NCBI GenBank assembly: GCA_910579155.1
Contig: CAJTTS010000020.1
Coordinates: forward strand, 1-42,767
Direction of reading: 5' to 3'
DNA length: 42,767 bases
DNA from: an uncultured Oscillospiraceae bacterium
Lineage (GTDB): Bacteria > Bacillota_A > Clostridia > Oscillospirales > Oscillospiraceae
Below the pieces are notes generated by a model, which was not told the origin of the DNA, did not search any database, and saw nothing but the letters and a program-made list of their open reading frames with translations. The position numbers and the translations under genes were made by a program. Numbering within the stretch: position 1 is the stretch's first letter; each line of letters opens with the position of its first letter. Shown piece by piece: positions 31,598 to 39,924 of this stretch.

Positions 31598-32728
31598 ATG
31601 AAATTACTCCACGCCTCCGACTTCCATCTGGATTCCCCCTTGTCGGGCCTGCCGCCGGAAAAGAGCGCCCAGCGCCGCCGGGAACTGCGGGAACTCCCCG
31701 CCCGACTGGCGGCGCTGGCGAAGGAGGAGGGGGTGGACCTGGTCCTCCTCCCCGGCGACCTGTTCGACGGAGCCCGGGTATACCCGGAAACCATCCGGGC
31801 GCTGGCCCGGGCGCTGGGGGAAATGGAGGTCCCGGTGTTCATCGCCCCCGGGAACCACGACTTTTATCACGACAAGTCTCCCTACGCCGTCAACCCCTGG
31901 CCTGACAATGTACATATCTTTACACAGCCTGAATTGCAGACGGTAGAACTTCCCCGGATCAACTGCACTGTATACGGCTGCGCCTTTACGGCTCCCCACC
32001 GGGAGGACGATCCCCTGGCAGGCTTCGCCGCCCCGGACGATGGGAAGCTCCATCTCCTGTGCGTCCACGGCGAGGTGGGGCCGGCGGGGAGCTATGCCCC
32101 CATCGCCCCCAAATCCCTGGAGCACAGCGGCGTGGCCTACGCCGCCCTGGGCCACGTCCACGCCGCCGGCAGCGGCAAGGCGGGCAAAACCCTGTGGGCC
32201 TACCCCGGCTGTCCGGAGGGCCGGGGCTTCGACGAGCTGGGCCCAAAGGGGGCGCTCATCGTGACCTTCGGCGAGCCCGTCCAGTTGACCATTTCCTCCC
32301 CGGACGGCCCGCCCATGGCCCCCATTGACCTGGGCGGGCAAACGGTGGCAGCGAAATTCGTCCCTGTCTGCAAGCGGCAGTATCGTATTGAGACTGTGGA
32401 AGCAGATTCCTTTACAGATGTGATTTGCCAAGGGGAAAGCCCCGATCTGATCCGTTTTCTGCTCACCGGGGAGAGCCGGTCCGCCCCGGACCTGGCCGCG
32501 CTTGCCGCTCAGGCGGCTCCCCACTTCTTCCATGTGGAGCTGCAAGACCGCACCACCCTGCCCCAGGACCTGTGGGCCAGGGCGGACGAGGACTCCCTCA
32601 CCGGCCTGTTCCTGCGGGAGGTGCTCGCCCGGCTGGACAGCGCAGACGACGGCGAACGGGACAAGCTCCTGCTGTGCGCCCGGTTCGGGCTGGCGGCGCT
32701 GGAAGGAGGGGAGGACGTCCGGCCATGA
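31598..32728 (+). CDS. DNA repair metallophosphoesterase, SbcD/YhaO-like
   Basis: The 376-residue protein begins MKLLHASDFHLDSPLSGLP, the calcineurin-like motif of SbcD/Mre11-type nucleases (D-x-H). It has LVLLPGDLFDGARVYPETI, FIAPGNHDFYHDKSPY (the GNHD motif, about 85), LLCVHGEVG and YAALGHVHAAG (GHxH). The C-terminal half resembles the capping region of YhaO. With the ATPase encoded next, overlapping its stop by four bases, it should form a Mre11-Rad50-like nuclease that processes DNA ends or hairpins. The ATG at 31598 is preferred over GTG at 31589, which abuts AAAGGGG. Confidence 0.88.
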   Translation: MKLLHASDFHLDSPLSGLPPEKSAQRRRELRELPARLAALAKEEGVDLVLLPGDLFDGARVYPETIRALARALGEMEVPVFIAPGNHDFYHDKSPYAVNPWPDNVHIFTQPELQTVELPRINCTVYGCAFTAPHREDDPLAGFAAPDDGKLHLLCVHGEVGPAGSYAPIAPKSLEHSGVAYAALGHVHAAGSGKAGKTLWAYPGCPEGRGFDELGPKGALIVTFGEPVQLTISSPDGPPMAPIDLGGQTVAAKFVPVCKRQYRIETVEADSFTDVICQGESPDLIRFLLTGESRSAPDLAALAAQAAPHFFHVELQDRTTLPQDLWARADEDSLTGLFLREVLARLDSADDGERDKLLLCARFGLAALEGGEDVRP

Positions 32729-34659
32729 GAATCAAGAAAATGACCGCCACCTTCGGTGCGCTGGACAACGCCGTGCTGGAACCCGGCGAGGGCCTCACCG
32801 TGATCTCCGCCCCCAATGAGGCGGGTAAATCCACTTGGGCAGGCTTTTTGAAGGCCATGCTCTATGGCATCGACACCCGGGAGCGGGACAAGGCCGGCTT
32901 TCTGGCGGACAAAACCCGCTACCAGCCCTGGTCCGGTGCGCCCTTGGCGGGGGAGCTGCGGGCGGAGTGGCAGGGCAAGGATATCACCATCCGCCGCTTT
33001 CCCACCCGTACCAATCCCTTCGGCGGGTTTGAAGCCGTGTACACCGCCTCCGGCGACCCGGTCCCCGGCCTCACCGCCGCCAACGTGGGGGAGCAGCTCA
33101 CCGGGGTGGGGAAGGAGGTCTATCTCCGCTCCGCCTTCGTGGGCCAGGGGGGCGCGGCCATCGGGGCCAGCAAGGAACTGGAGGCCCGGGTGTCCGCCTT
33201 GGCCACCTCCGGGCAGGAGGATGTGTCCTATTCCGCCGTGGAGCGCACGCTGAAGGACTGGCGCAACCGCCGCCGGGCCAACCGGGCCAATGGCCTGATC
33301 CCCCAGTTGGAGGAAGAGAGGTCCGAGCTGGACCGTACCCTTCGGGAGATGGATGAAACCCGCCGCCGCAGGGCACAGGCCGAGAAGCAGTTGGCCCGGT
33401 TGGAGGAGACTCAGAAAGGGCTCCAAGCCGACCTGGAAACCTGGGAGCGCCTGGAGCGCCACGAGCTCAACCGCCGATATGCCGGGGCATGCACAGAGTG
33501 GGAGGACGCCAAAGCCGCCGTCCCCGAGGACAAGCCCCACCCGGTGTTCGGCTCCATGACCGGGGAGGAGGCGTGGAGCTTCGCCCAGGAAAAAGAAAGG
33601 GAACGGGAAGCGGCAGAGGAGGAAAACCGGCGCCGGGAGGCCCGGCGGGCCGAATCAGAAAACCTATCCCGCCGCGGACGGCAGGAAATGCTGCTCGGCG
33701 GATTCATGGGCGCGTGTATGCTTTTAATGGTTGCCGCACAGTGCCTGGCCGGCCACTGGTTGATTGCGGCGCTTAGCGGCGCGACGGTATTGGCCTGGGG
33801 CTATTGCCTGTTCCATGGGCGCAGGCTGATCCGCCGCGCCCGAGAGGAACAATCCGCCTGCCTGCCCGTCCCTGTTCCCGAGATGGGCGACCTGTTGGGC
33901 CAAGCCGCCCAATACCGGGAGGTCTTGGCCAAGGTTCAGCAGGCCAAGGAGCTGGAAGCCGCCGCCCGCCGCCGGGTAGACGACCTGGCCGCCCAGGGCG
34001 GGCAGTTGGCGGACACGCTGGAGATGCTCTATCCGCCCGCCCAGTCCAAAGTGGCCACCGCCGCCCAGCTCAGCGCCACCCGCCGGGAACTGGCCCGCGT
34101 CCGAGACGAGCTGGCCCGGACCGAGGGTGTTCTGGCCCACATGGGCGGTCCTGAGGAGGTGGAGGACCGCCGGAGCGAGCTGGATTCCCAGCTCGTCCGG
34201 CGCTTGGAGGAGTACGACGCGCTCACTATTGCTCTGGACGCTTTGAGCGCGGCCAACGACGCCCTGCGGCAACGCTTCTCCCCGGCGCTGAACCAGAAGG
34301 CGGGGGAGCTGTTCGCCGCCCTCACCGGAGGCCGCTGGCCCCGGCTTACCCTGGCCCGTGACTTCTCCGCCCAGGCGGCGGGGGAGAACGGCGCGCCGCC
34401 CCACCCGTCGCTGGCCCTGTCCACCGGGACGGCGGAGCAGCTCTATCTGGCCGTCCGGCTGGCGCTGTGCGCCCTCACCGTGCCGGACGCGCCCCTGGTG
34501 CTGGACGACGCGCTGGCGGCTTTTGACGACGCACGTATGGTCCTGGCCCTGGAGCTGTTGAAGGAGCAAGGGGCGGAGCGGCAGATTCTGCTCTTCTCCT
34601 GCCACAGCGGGGAGGAGGCATGGGCAAAGGCCCACGGCGTGCCCACACTTCAACTATAA
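32725..34659 (+). CDS. SMC/SbcC-like ATPase, YhaN-type
   Basis: This 644-residue ATPase has an N-terminal Walker A ISAPNEAGKST (about 31-41) in which the usual first Gly is Ala. It has the early MLYGIDTRERDKAG motif of the YhaN family, and long charged coiled coils (about 195-300 and 430-530). Two hydrophobic spans (GGFMGACMLLMVAAQCLAGH and LIAALSGATVLAWGYCLF, about 330-370) sit between the coils. The C-terminal signature STGTAEQLYLAVRLALCALT is followed by Walker B LVLDDALAAFDD (about 590-601). Membrane segments in the coil are known for YhaN-type proteins. It is the partner of the upstream SbcD-like nuclease. A strong terminator follows. Confidence 0.88.
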   Translation: MRIKKMTATFGALDNAVLEPGEGLTVISAPNEAGKSTWAGFLKAMLYGIDTRERDKAGFLADKTRYQPWSGAPLAGELRAEWQGKDITIRRFPTRTNPFGGFEAVYTASGDPVPGLTAANVGEQLTGVGKEVYLRSAFVGQGGAAIGASKELEARVSALATSGQEDVSYSAVERTLKDWRNRRRANRANGLIPQLEEERSELDRTLREMDETRRRRAQAEKQLARLEETQKGLQADLETWERLERHELNRRYAGACTEWEDAKAAVPEDKPHPVFGSMTGEEAWSFAQEKEREREAAEEENRRREARRAESENLSRRGRQEMLLGGFMGACMLLMVAAQCLAGHWLIAALSGATVLAWGYCLFHGRRLIRRAREEQSACLPVPVPEMGDLLGQAAQYREVLAKVQQAKELEAAARRRVDDLAAQGGQLADTLEMLYPPAQSKVATAAQLSATRRELARVRDELARTEGVLAHMGGPEEVEDRRSELDSQLVRRLEEYDALTIALDALSAANDALRQRFSPALNQKAGELFAALTGGRWPRLTLARDFSAQAAGENGAPPHPSLALSTGTAEQLYLAVRLALCALTVPDAPLVLDDALAAFDDARMVLALELLKEQGAERQILLFSCHSGEEAWAKAHGVPTLQL

Positions 34660-34663
34660 ACGG

Positions 34664-34694
34664 AAGGCCCTCCCCGCAGTGCGGGGAGGGCCTT
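34664..34694 (+). terminator. Intrinsic terminator after the SbcC-like gene
   Basis: A perfect 14-bp stem (AAGGCCCTCCCCGC and its complement) with an AGT loop begins seven bases after the stop codon and is followed by TATATT. Confidence 0.8.
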
Positions 34695-34800
34695 TATATT
34701 GAAACGGCAGCGAATTAGTGCCGGTTTATTGGACTTTTATTCGGGTATACTGATCTCAGAAAACAGGGAGATGATCCCCAATCTGAAAGGAGTGTCCCGA

Positions 34801-34917
34801 ATGTACGAGATCGAATTTGTGAGAGGCCATGTGGAGGTTTACCTGGACGGCGCATTTTGCTTTTCCGCGGACACCCGGGGGGAAGCGGAGCGGGAGATCG
34901 CCGAGATGACGGCGTAA
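34801..34917 (+). CDS. Conserved-looking 38-residue small protein
   Basis: The frame starts with ATG at 34801 behind a good AAAGGAG and encodes MYEIEFVRGHVEVYLDGAF, then CFSADTRGEAEREIAEMTA. The pattern of beta strand (YEIEFV, VEVYLDG, FCFSAD) followed by an amphipathic acidic helix (EAEREIAEM) is that of a real small fold, and I believe similar proteins occur in related gut clostridia, though I cannot check. The function is unknown. It stands alone between a terminator and copy 2 of the conserved-core element. A TATACT (34746-34751) lies upstream, but no clear -35 box is visible. Confidence 0.6.
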   Translation: MYEIEFVRGHVEVYLDGAFCFSADTRGEAEREIAEMTA

Positions 34918-34945
34918 GGCTGACCGCGGCGGGAGGTTCTTGGGA

Positions 34946-35054
34946 GGGGGAAGGGGTGTCCTCTGCGGGGACGACTCGAACAGGACGTGCAGAAAGAATG
35001 AGTTTTTTGCCCGACCCGGTCTGAACTGTCCCCGCAGAGGACACCCCTTCCCCC
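34946..35054 (+). ncRNA. Conserved-core structured element, copy 2
   Basis: A perfect 27-bp stem (34946-34972 with 35028-35054; it includes GTGTCCTCTGCGGGGAC and its partner) encloses a core from 34973 to 35027 with AACAGGACGTGCAGAAAG, GAGTTTTTTGCC and TCTGAACT. The core matches copy 1 closely while the outer stem differs throughout, so pairing is kept though sequence is not. It lies 28 bases after the 38-residue gene, between it and the convergent htrA gene, so it may also act as a terminator for both. Confidence 0.65.
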
Positions 35055-35089
35055 CCTCTTCTCCCAGGCGGTTTAAGACGGCTCAGCGA

Positions 35090-36499
35090 TTACCGCCCGA
35101 AGAAGTAGCTCCAGGGGAAGCTGTCGAAGGGGTTGTAGTAGTCGCCGTTTCCATACCCGAAGTCGGGCTTCTGATAATTGTTGCCGCCGTTGGAGGTGGG
35201 CACGGGGTTAGGGTCCTGGGTCTGGCCCTGGCCGTTGGAGCTGTCGGCGGTGTTTTCCTGTTCGTCGAAGGTGAGGGTCAGCTTGATCGTCTCGCCAGAG
35301 CGGTATACCTCGACGGTCACCGTGTCCCCCGCCCGATAGCTGTTTTTCACGGATACCATCTGATTGGCGTCGGTAATCGCGGTGTCGTCGATCTTAGTGA
35401 TGATGTCGCCCCGGCGAATTCCGGCGGTCTCGGCGCAGGAGCCGGGGTCCACATCATTGACGTAAACGCCTGCCGGCCAGCCGAACCGTTGCTGGTCGGT
35501 CTCGCTGACCGTGGCGGGGTACATAATACCCATATAGGGCCGCCCGGTGACATAGCCGTACTGCATGAAGTCGGTGACGATATCGATGACGTCGTTGATG
35601 GGGATGGCGAAGCCGATGCCCTCGATGGTGGCCTGGGAGGACTGGCCGTTGTTGCTGAGCTTGGCGGAGGTGATGCCCACCACCCGGCCGTAGCTGTCGA
35701 ACAGCGGGCCGCCGGAGTTGCCGGAGTTGATGGTACACTCGGTCTGGATCATGTTCATCACGGTGCCGTCGCTCATGGTGACGGACCGCCCGGTGGCGGA
35801 CACCGCGCCGGAGGTCATGGAGAAGGACAGGGTGCCCAGGGCGTTGCCGATGGTGCACACCGTCTCCCCCACCACCAGGTCGTCGGAGTCGCCCAGCACC
35901 ACGGGCTTCAGCCCGGAGATGCCATCGATCTTCAGCACGGCCACGTCGTTGAGCTCCTCGCCGCCCACCAGCTTGGCGTCATAGGTCTCGCCGTTGTTCA
36001 GCGTCACCTTGATGGAGCTGGCCCCGTCGATGACGTGGTAGTTGGTGACGATGTAGCCGTCCTCACTGATGATGAAGCCGGAGCCCGCGCCGGAGGTCTC
36101 GTATTGATACCAGCCCTGCTGAGTCACCGCCTGCACCGTGATGCACACACAGGAGTCGGCGTAGGTGGCGTTGATCTCACTGAGGCTCATGGGGGTGAGG
36201 CCGTCGGCCTGCTTCACCTGCACTGCGGTGGGATCTACCTCGTTGCGGTAGATGGTGGTCTCCCCCTCGGGGCCGCTGGTCAGCGCGTTGTAGGCCGCCG
36301 CGCCGCCCACGCCCGCGCCGCCGCCCGCCAGGGCGCAGCACAGCACCAGAGCCACAGCCTTGGCCGCGCCGCTCTTTTTCTTTTTGGGAGGCTGGGGCGG
36401 GATGGGGGACTGCTGGGCCCTGTCCCAGGGGTCGGAGGGCTGGGCGGTGTAATTGTAGTGGTAAACGCCGTTGTTGTCAAAACCGTTTTGATCGTACAT
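35090..36499 (-). CDS. htrA: HtrA/DegP-like serine protease with PDZ domain
   Basis: A membrane-anchored protein quality-control protease acting outside the cell. The 469-residue product has a Pro/Gln-rich cytoplasmic N-terminus with KKKK, one span (about 47-68, Gly/Ala-rich), and a trypsin-like domain with the triad His155 (VTNYHVID), Asp185 (LNDVAVLKID) and Ser262 (NSGNSGGPLFD). It continues with a PDZ domain (about 330-425; GVYVNDVDPGSCAETAGIRRGDIITKI-type core, in part) and a disordered Asn/Gly/Gln-rich tail ending in aromatic residues. AAGGAG precedes the ATG. It has its own promoter. Confidence 0.93.
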   Translation of the reverse strand: MYDQNGFDNNGVYHYNYTAQPSDPWDRAQQSPIPPQPPKKKKSGAAKAVALVLCCALAGGGAGVGGAAAYNALTSGPEGETTIYRNEVDPTAVQVKQADGLTPMSLSEINATYADSCVCITVQAVTQQGWYQYETSGAGSGFIISEDGYIVTNYHVIDGASSIKVTLNNGETYDAKLVGGEELNDVAVLKIDGISGLKPVVLGDSDDLVVGETVCTIGNALGTLSFSMTSGAVSATGRSVTMSDGTVMNMIQTECTINSGNSGGPLFDSYGRVVGITSAKLSNNGQSSQATIEGIGFAIPINDVIDIVTDFMQYGYVTGRPYMGIMYPATVSETDQQRFGWPAGVYVNDVDPGSCAETAGIRRGDIITKIDDTAITDANQMVSVKNSYRAGDTVTVEVYRSGETIKLTLTFDEQENTADSSNGQGQTQDPNPVPTSNGGNNYQKPDFGYGNGDYYNPFDSFPWSYFFGR

Positions 36500-36599
36500 G
36501 GAAGTTTCTCCTTTCCAATTCCACGTTTCGGAACATTTTCATAGCCGGGGCGGCCGCATTTGCGCCGCTCCCCTGTTGCTGAGAATACAATACGCTATA

Positions 36600-36628
36600 A
36601 TTATGTCCAAATCGTGTCGTAGTCTCAA
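36600..36628 (-). promoter_or_regulatory. Promoter of htrA
   Basis: Minus strand TTGAGA (36623-36628), 17-base spacer, CATAAT (36600-36605). It lies in the AT-rich gap between htrA and the upstream permease gene; leader length is about 95 bases. Confidence 0.6.
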
Positions 36629-36669
36629 AATGATTTTGAACTTATGCTGAAACAAAGCTGAAAATTGCC

Positions 36670-37869
36670 TCAGCGGCGTTCGGGCTCATCCGCCTGGTCC
36701 GTTTTTCGTCCCGAGCGCAAAATGGCGTTGATGTCCCCGGCGGCCAGGGCCAGGTCGTCCAGCACGGGGCGGAAGATGCCCAGCTTGGTCAGGTTGATGA
36801 AAACCAGCAGCAGCAGCGGCCCCACCACCATGCCCAGCACACCCCCGGCCCGCATCCCCACGTAGATACCCACCAGGGACAGGATAGGGGACAGCCCGGT
36901 CTGGTCGCCCAGGACCTTGGGCTCGGCCACCCGGCGGAACACCACAATGACGCCCCACACCGCCATCAGCGCCGCCGCCTCACCAAATTCCATCAGCACC
37001 ATATCCACCACCGCCCAGGGCACCATGACGGTGCCTGCGCCGATGATGGGAATGAAGTCCAGCACCGCCAGCCCGAAGGCCAACAGCAGCCCATAGGGCT
37101 GGCCCATGAGGAAGAAGCCCACCGACAGGATGAGGAACACCCCGGCGGATAAGATGAGCTGGCTTTTGATATAGCCGCCGAAGGCGCTCATAAAGATGTT
37201 TTTCACCGAGCGGCAGAAGTCCCGGGCCACCATAGGCACCCGGTCGGTGAGCTCAAAGCGCAACCGGGGATAGTCCCCCGTGATGAAATAGCTGGCCATC
37301 ATGAACACCACCAGCGCCACCGCGAAGCCGGACAGGTTGGTGACCATGGAGGGCGCCTGCCCCGCCATCTGGGCAAACCAGCCGGAGAAATCCAGCCCCT
37401 GAACCCAGCCCACCAGGGTGTTGATAAGGTCCCCGCTGGTGGTGAGAACCTCGTCGGGCACCACGCCGTTGAGCCCCGCCAGCCAGCGCTGGACGCTGTT
37501 TATCACTCCCAGCAGTCCGCCCAGCAGGTCGTCCAGCACGGATTGGCGGTTATCGAACAGCATGCGCACCTGGTCCACCGCCATCCAGCCCAGGCCGAAC
37601 AGTGTGCCGCCGATGACCGCGAATACCAGGATCACAAGCACCATGGAGATGATCTTCCGGGAGATATTGGTTTTTCGTTGGAGCCAGCGCACCGCCGGGT
37701 TGAGCAGCCAAGCGAATACCAGGGCGCATACGAAGGGGCTGAGCAGGGACAGCAGGGGCAGGCCCGCCCAGAGCAGCAGCGCCAGCGCCCCCAAAACCAG
37801 CGCCCCCCTTAATCCCAGCCGGAGCCAGAGCTGGCCCCGCTCATGCCAGGAAAGCTGTGTGTGTTCCAT
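36670..37869 (-). CDS. AI-2E family transporter (PerM/YdiK-like permease)
   Basis: This 399-residue integral membrane protein has the AI-2E exporter family layout: two N-terminal spans (GALVLGALALLLWAGLPLLS and a following one), a soluble stretch (about 90-165), then a cluster of spans. Family motifs include the FVCALVFAWLLNPAVRWLQR region and, near the C-terminus, GAGTVMVPWAVVDMVL, the AEPKVLGDQTGLSPILSLVG segment and GMRAGGVLGMVVGPLLLLVF. Substrates vary across the family, so autoinducer export is not implied. A GAGGAGG site precedes the ATG. It is transcribed away from the ABC exporter from a shared promoter region. Confidence 0.88.
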   Translation of the reverse strand: MEHTQLSWHERGQLWLRLGLRGALVLGALALLLWAGLPLLSLLSPFVCALVFAWLLNPAVRWLQRKTNISRKIISMVLVILVFAVIGGTLFGLGWMAVDQVRMLFDNRQSVLDDLLGGLLGVINSVQRWLAGLNGVVPDEVLTTSGDLINTLVGWVQGLDFSGWFAQMAGQAPSMVTNLSGFAVALVVFMMASYFITGDYPRLRFELTDRVPMVARDFCRSVKNIFMSAFGGYIKSQLILSAGVFLILSVGFFLMGQPYGLLLAFGLAVLDFIPIIGAGTVMVPWAVVDMVLMEFGEAAALMAVWGVIVVFRRVAEPKVLGDQTGLSPILSLVGIYVGMRAGGVLGMVVGPLLLLVFINLTKLGIFRPVLDDLALAAGDINAILRSGRKTDQADEPERR

Positions 37870-37933
37870 GGGAAGACCTCCTCAGATTATCGTTTGAATG
37901 CGGGTTCTCCTCTCAACTGTGCAGCAGAAGTAT

Positions 37934-37984
37934 ATTATAGGCCAACTTTGCCGCATTGACAAGTGTGAACGTTTTGGTTATACT
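37934..37984. promoter_or_regulatory. Divergent promoters sharing one -35 box
   Basis: Plus strand (ABC exporter): TTGACA at 37956-37961, 17-base spacer, TATACT at 37979-37984. Minus strand (AI-2E gene): TTGTCA (37957-37962), 17-base spacer, TATAAT (37934-37939). The two -35 boxes overlap by five bases in TTGACAA, so polymerase can occupy only one side at a time. Confidence 0.8.
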
Positions 37985-38024
37985 AAATACTCATTGAGAA
38001 AAAAGAAAGGGAGCATGTTCGGAT

Positions 38025-39770
38025 ATGGAACCAAACCGCTTTCAACGGGGATATGTCCCCATTTTCCTGTCCTATTATAAGCCCCACCTGCGTCTGTTTA
38101 TTCTGGATATGTGCTGTGCGCTGGGCATTGCCCTGGTGGACCTGGCTTTTCCCGCCGCCTCCCGGGAGGCGCTGAACACCCTGCTGCCCCAGAACCGGTA
38201 CGGGGCGTTTTTTGCCGTCATGGGCATACTCCTGGCGGCCTACGTCCTGCGCTCGGTGATGTACTTCATCGTCACCTACTGGGGCCACATGATGGGCGTG
38301 CGCATCGAGGCGGATATCCGCCGGGACCTGTTCGGCCACATGCAGGACCTGTCCTTCTCCTTTTACGACAAGAACCGCACCGGCCAGCTCATGAGCCGGG
38401 CCACCAACGACCTGTTCGAGATCACCGAGCTGGCCCACCACGGCCCGGAGGACCTGTTCATCTCAGCGGTGACGCTGATCGGCGCGTTCTGCCTGATGGT
38501 GGCCATCCAGTGGAAGCTGGCCCTCATCGTGTTTGCCGTGGTGCCCATCTTCGTGATTTTCACCATTGTACAGCGGCGGCGGATGGTGTCGGCCTCCGTG
38601 CGGGTGAAGCAGAATATGGCGGGCATCAACGGTCAGCTTGAGTCCGCCATCTCCGGCATGCGCACCGCCAAGGCCTTTGCCAGCGAGGAGCAGGAAACCG
38701 CCAAATTTGAGCGGTCCAACGAGCAGTTCAAAAAGGCCAAGCGGGACTCCTACAAGGCCATGGGCATCTATCACGCGGGGCTGGAGTTCGCCCTGCCGGC
38801 CATGAATGTGCTGACGGTGGCGGCCGGCGGTTACTTCATCATGACGGGCGAGATGGACTTTGTGGACTTGGTCACCTTCACCTTGTACATCTCCACCTTC
38901 CTCACCCCAGTGCGCAAGCTGGCCGCCTTTGTGGAGCAGTTCCTCAACGGAATGGCGGGCTTCAAGCGGTTTGTGGAGCTGATGCGGGTGGAGCCTGCGG
39001 TGAGGGACCTTCCAGACGCCCGGGAGATGGGGGCGGCGAAGGGCGACATCCTGGTGGACGACGTGTCCTTCCACTATGAGGACGGCCCGGCGGTGCTGGA
39101 CCACGTGTCCATCCACATCCCCCAGGGGGAGACGGTGGCGGTGGTGGGGCCCTCCGGAGGCGGCAAGTCCACCCTGTGCCAGCTCATCCCCCGGTTTTAC
39201 GACGTGACGGGGGGCCGCATCCTGGTGGACGGCCAGGATGTGCGGGAGGTTACCCAACGCTCCCTGCGCCACAACATCGGCATCGTCCAGCAGGACGTGT
39301 TTCTGTTCGCGGGCACTGTGATGGACAACATCCGATACGGTCGGCCCGACGCCTCCGAGGCGGAGGTGATCGACGCGGCGAAGCGGGCGGAGATCTACGA
39401 CGATATCATGGCCATGCCCGGCGGCTTCCAGACCTATGTGGGCGAGCGGGGGGTGATGCTGTCCGGCGGGCAGAAGCAGCGGGTGTCCATCGCCCGCATT
39501 TTCCTGAAAAATCCGCCCATCCTCATCCTGGACGAGGCCACCTCCGCCCTGGACTCCGTGACCGAGGCCCGCATCCAGTCCGCGTTCGACGAGCTGGCAA
39601 AGGGCCGAACCACCTTGATTATCGCCCACCGCCTGTCCACCATCCGCTCCGCCCACCGCATCATCGTGGTGGACGAGAACCACATCCTGGAGGAGGGCAC
39701 CCACGAGGAATTGCTGGAACGGGGCGGGGAGTATGCCCAGCTTTACAACGCCCAGAAACGGGTGGTCTGA
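38025..39770 (+). CDS. ABC exporter, fused membrane and ATPase domains (MsbA/LmrA-type)
   Basis: The 581-residue half-transporter has six membrane spans (about 20-310; for example FILDMCCALGIALVDLAFPA-like and FFAVMGILLAAYVLRSVMYF) and a C-terminal ATPase with Walker A VGPSGGGKST (about 370), Q-loop IGIVQQDVFLF, signature VMLSGGQKQRVSIARIF and Walker B PPILILDEATSALDS, then the H-loop IAHRLST. It would work as a homodimer exporting lipids or hydrophobic compounds, or pair with a second half-transporter that is not present here. GGGAG lies about ten bases before the ATG. It is divergent from the AI-2E gene. Confidence 0.92.
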   Translation: MEPNRFQRGYVPIFLSYYKPHLRLFILDMCCALGIALVDLAFPAASREALNTLLPQNRYGAFFAVMGILLAAYVLRSVMYFIVTYWGHMMGVRIEADIRRDLFGHMQDLSFSFYDKNRTGQLMSRATNDLFEITELAHHGPEDLFISAVTLIGAFCLMVAIQWKLALIVFAVVPIFVIFTIVQRRRMVSASVRVKQNMAGINGQLESAISGMRTAKAFASEEQETAKFERSNEQFKKAKRDSYKAMGIYHAGLEFALPAMNVLTVAAGGYFIMTGEMDFVDLVTFTLYISTFLTPVRKLAAFVEQFLNGMAGFKRFVELMRVEPAVRDLPDAREMGAAKGDILVDDVSFHYEDGPAVLDHVSIHIPQGETVAVVGPSGGGKSTLCQLIPRFYDVTGGRILVDGQDVREVTQRSLRHNIGIVQQDVFLFAGTVMDNIRYGRPDASEAEVIDAAKRAEIYDDIMAMPGGFQTYVGERGVMLSGGQKQRVSIARIFLKNPPILILDEATSALDSVTEARIQSAFDELAKGRTTLIIAHRLSTIRSAHRIIVVDENHILEEGTHEELLERGGEYAQLYNAQKRVV

Positions 39771-39809
39771 TCTCCGGTGAGAAAAGTTGCTGGAAAATTA
39801 AAAAAGGGC

Positions 39810-39871
39810 TTGCTTTTTGTGCAGCTCTCTGCTATTCTTAAACAAGAATGATTCTCATTAAAAAGAATCAT
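39810..39871 (+). promoter_or_regulatory. Rubrerythrin promoter with a Fur/PerR-like operator
   Basis: TTGCTT (39810-39815), 17-base spacer, TATTCT (39833-39838). Immediately downstream AATGATTCTCATT (39847-39859) matches the Fur-box core AATGATAATCATT at 11 of 13 bases, and ATGATTCT (39848-39855) is repeated inverted as AGAATCAT (39864-39871). Binding there would block transcription start, which fits iron or peroxide control. Confidence 0.6.
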
Positions 39872-39924
39872 GGAAACCAAACAGTTCAAAACACTCCACC
39901 ATATAACATTAGGAGGAATACATC

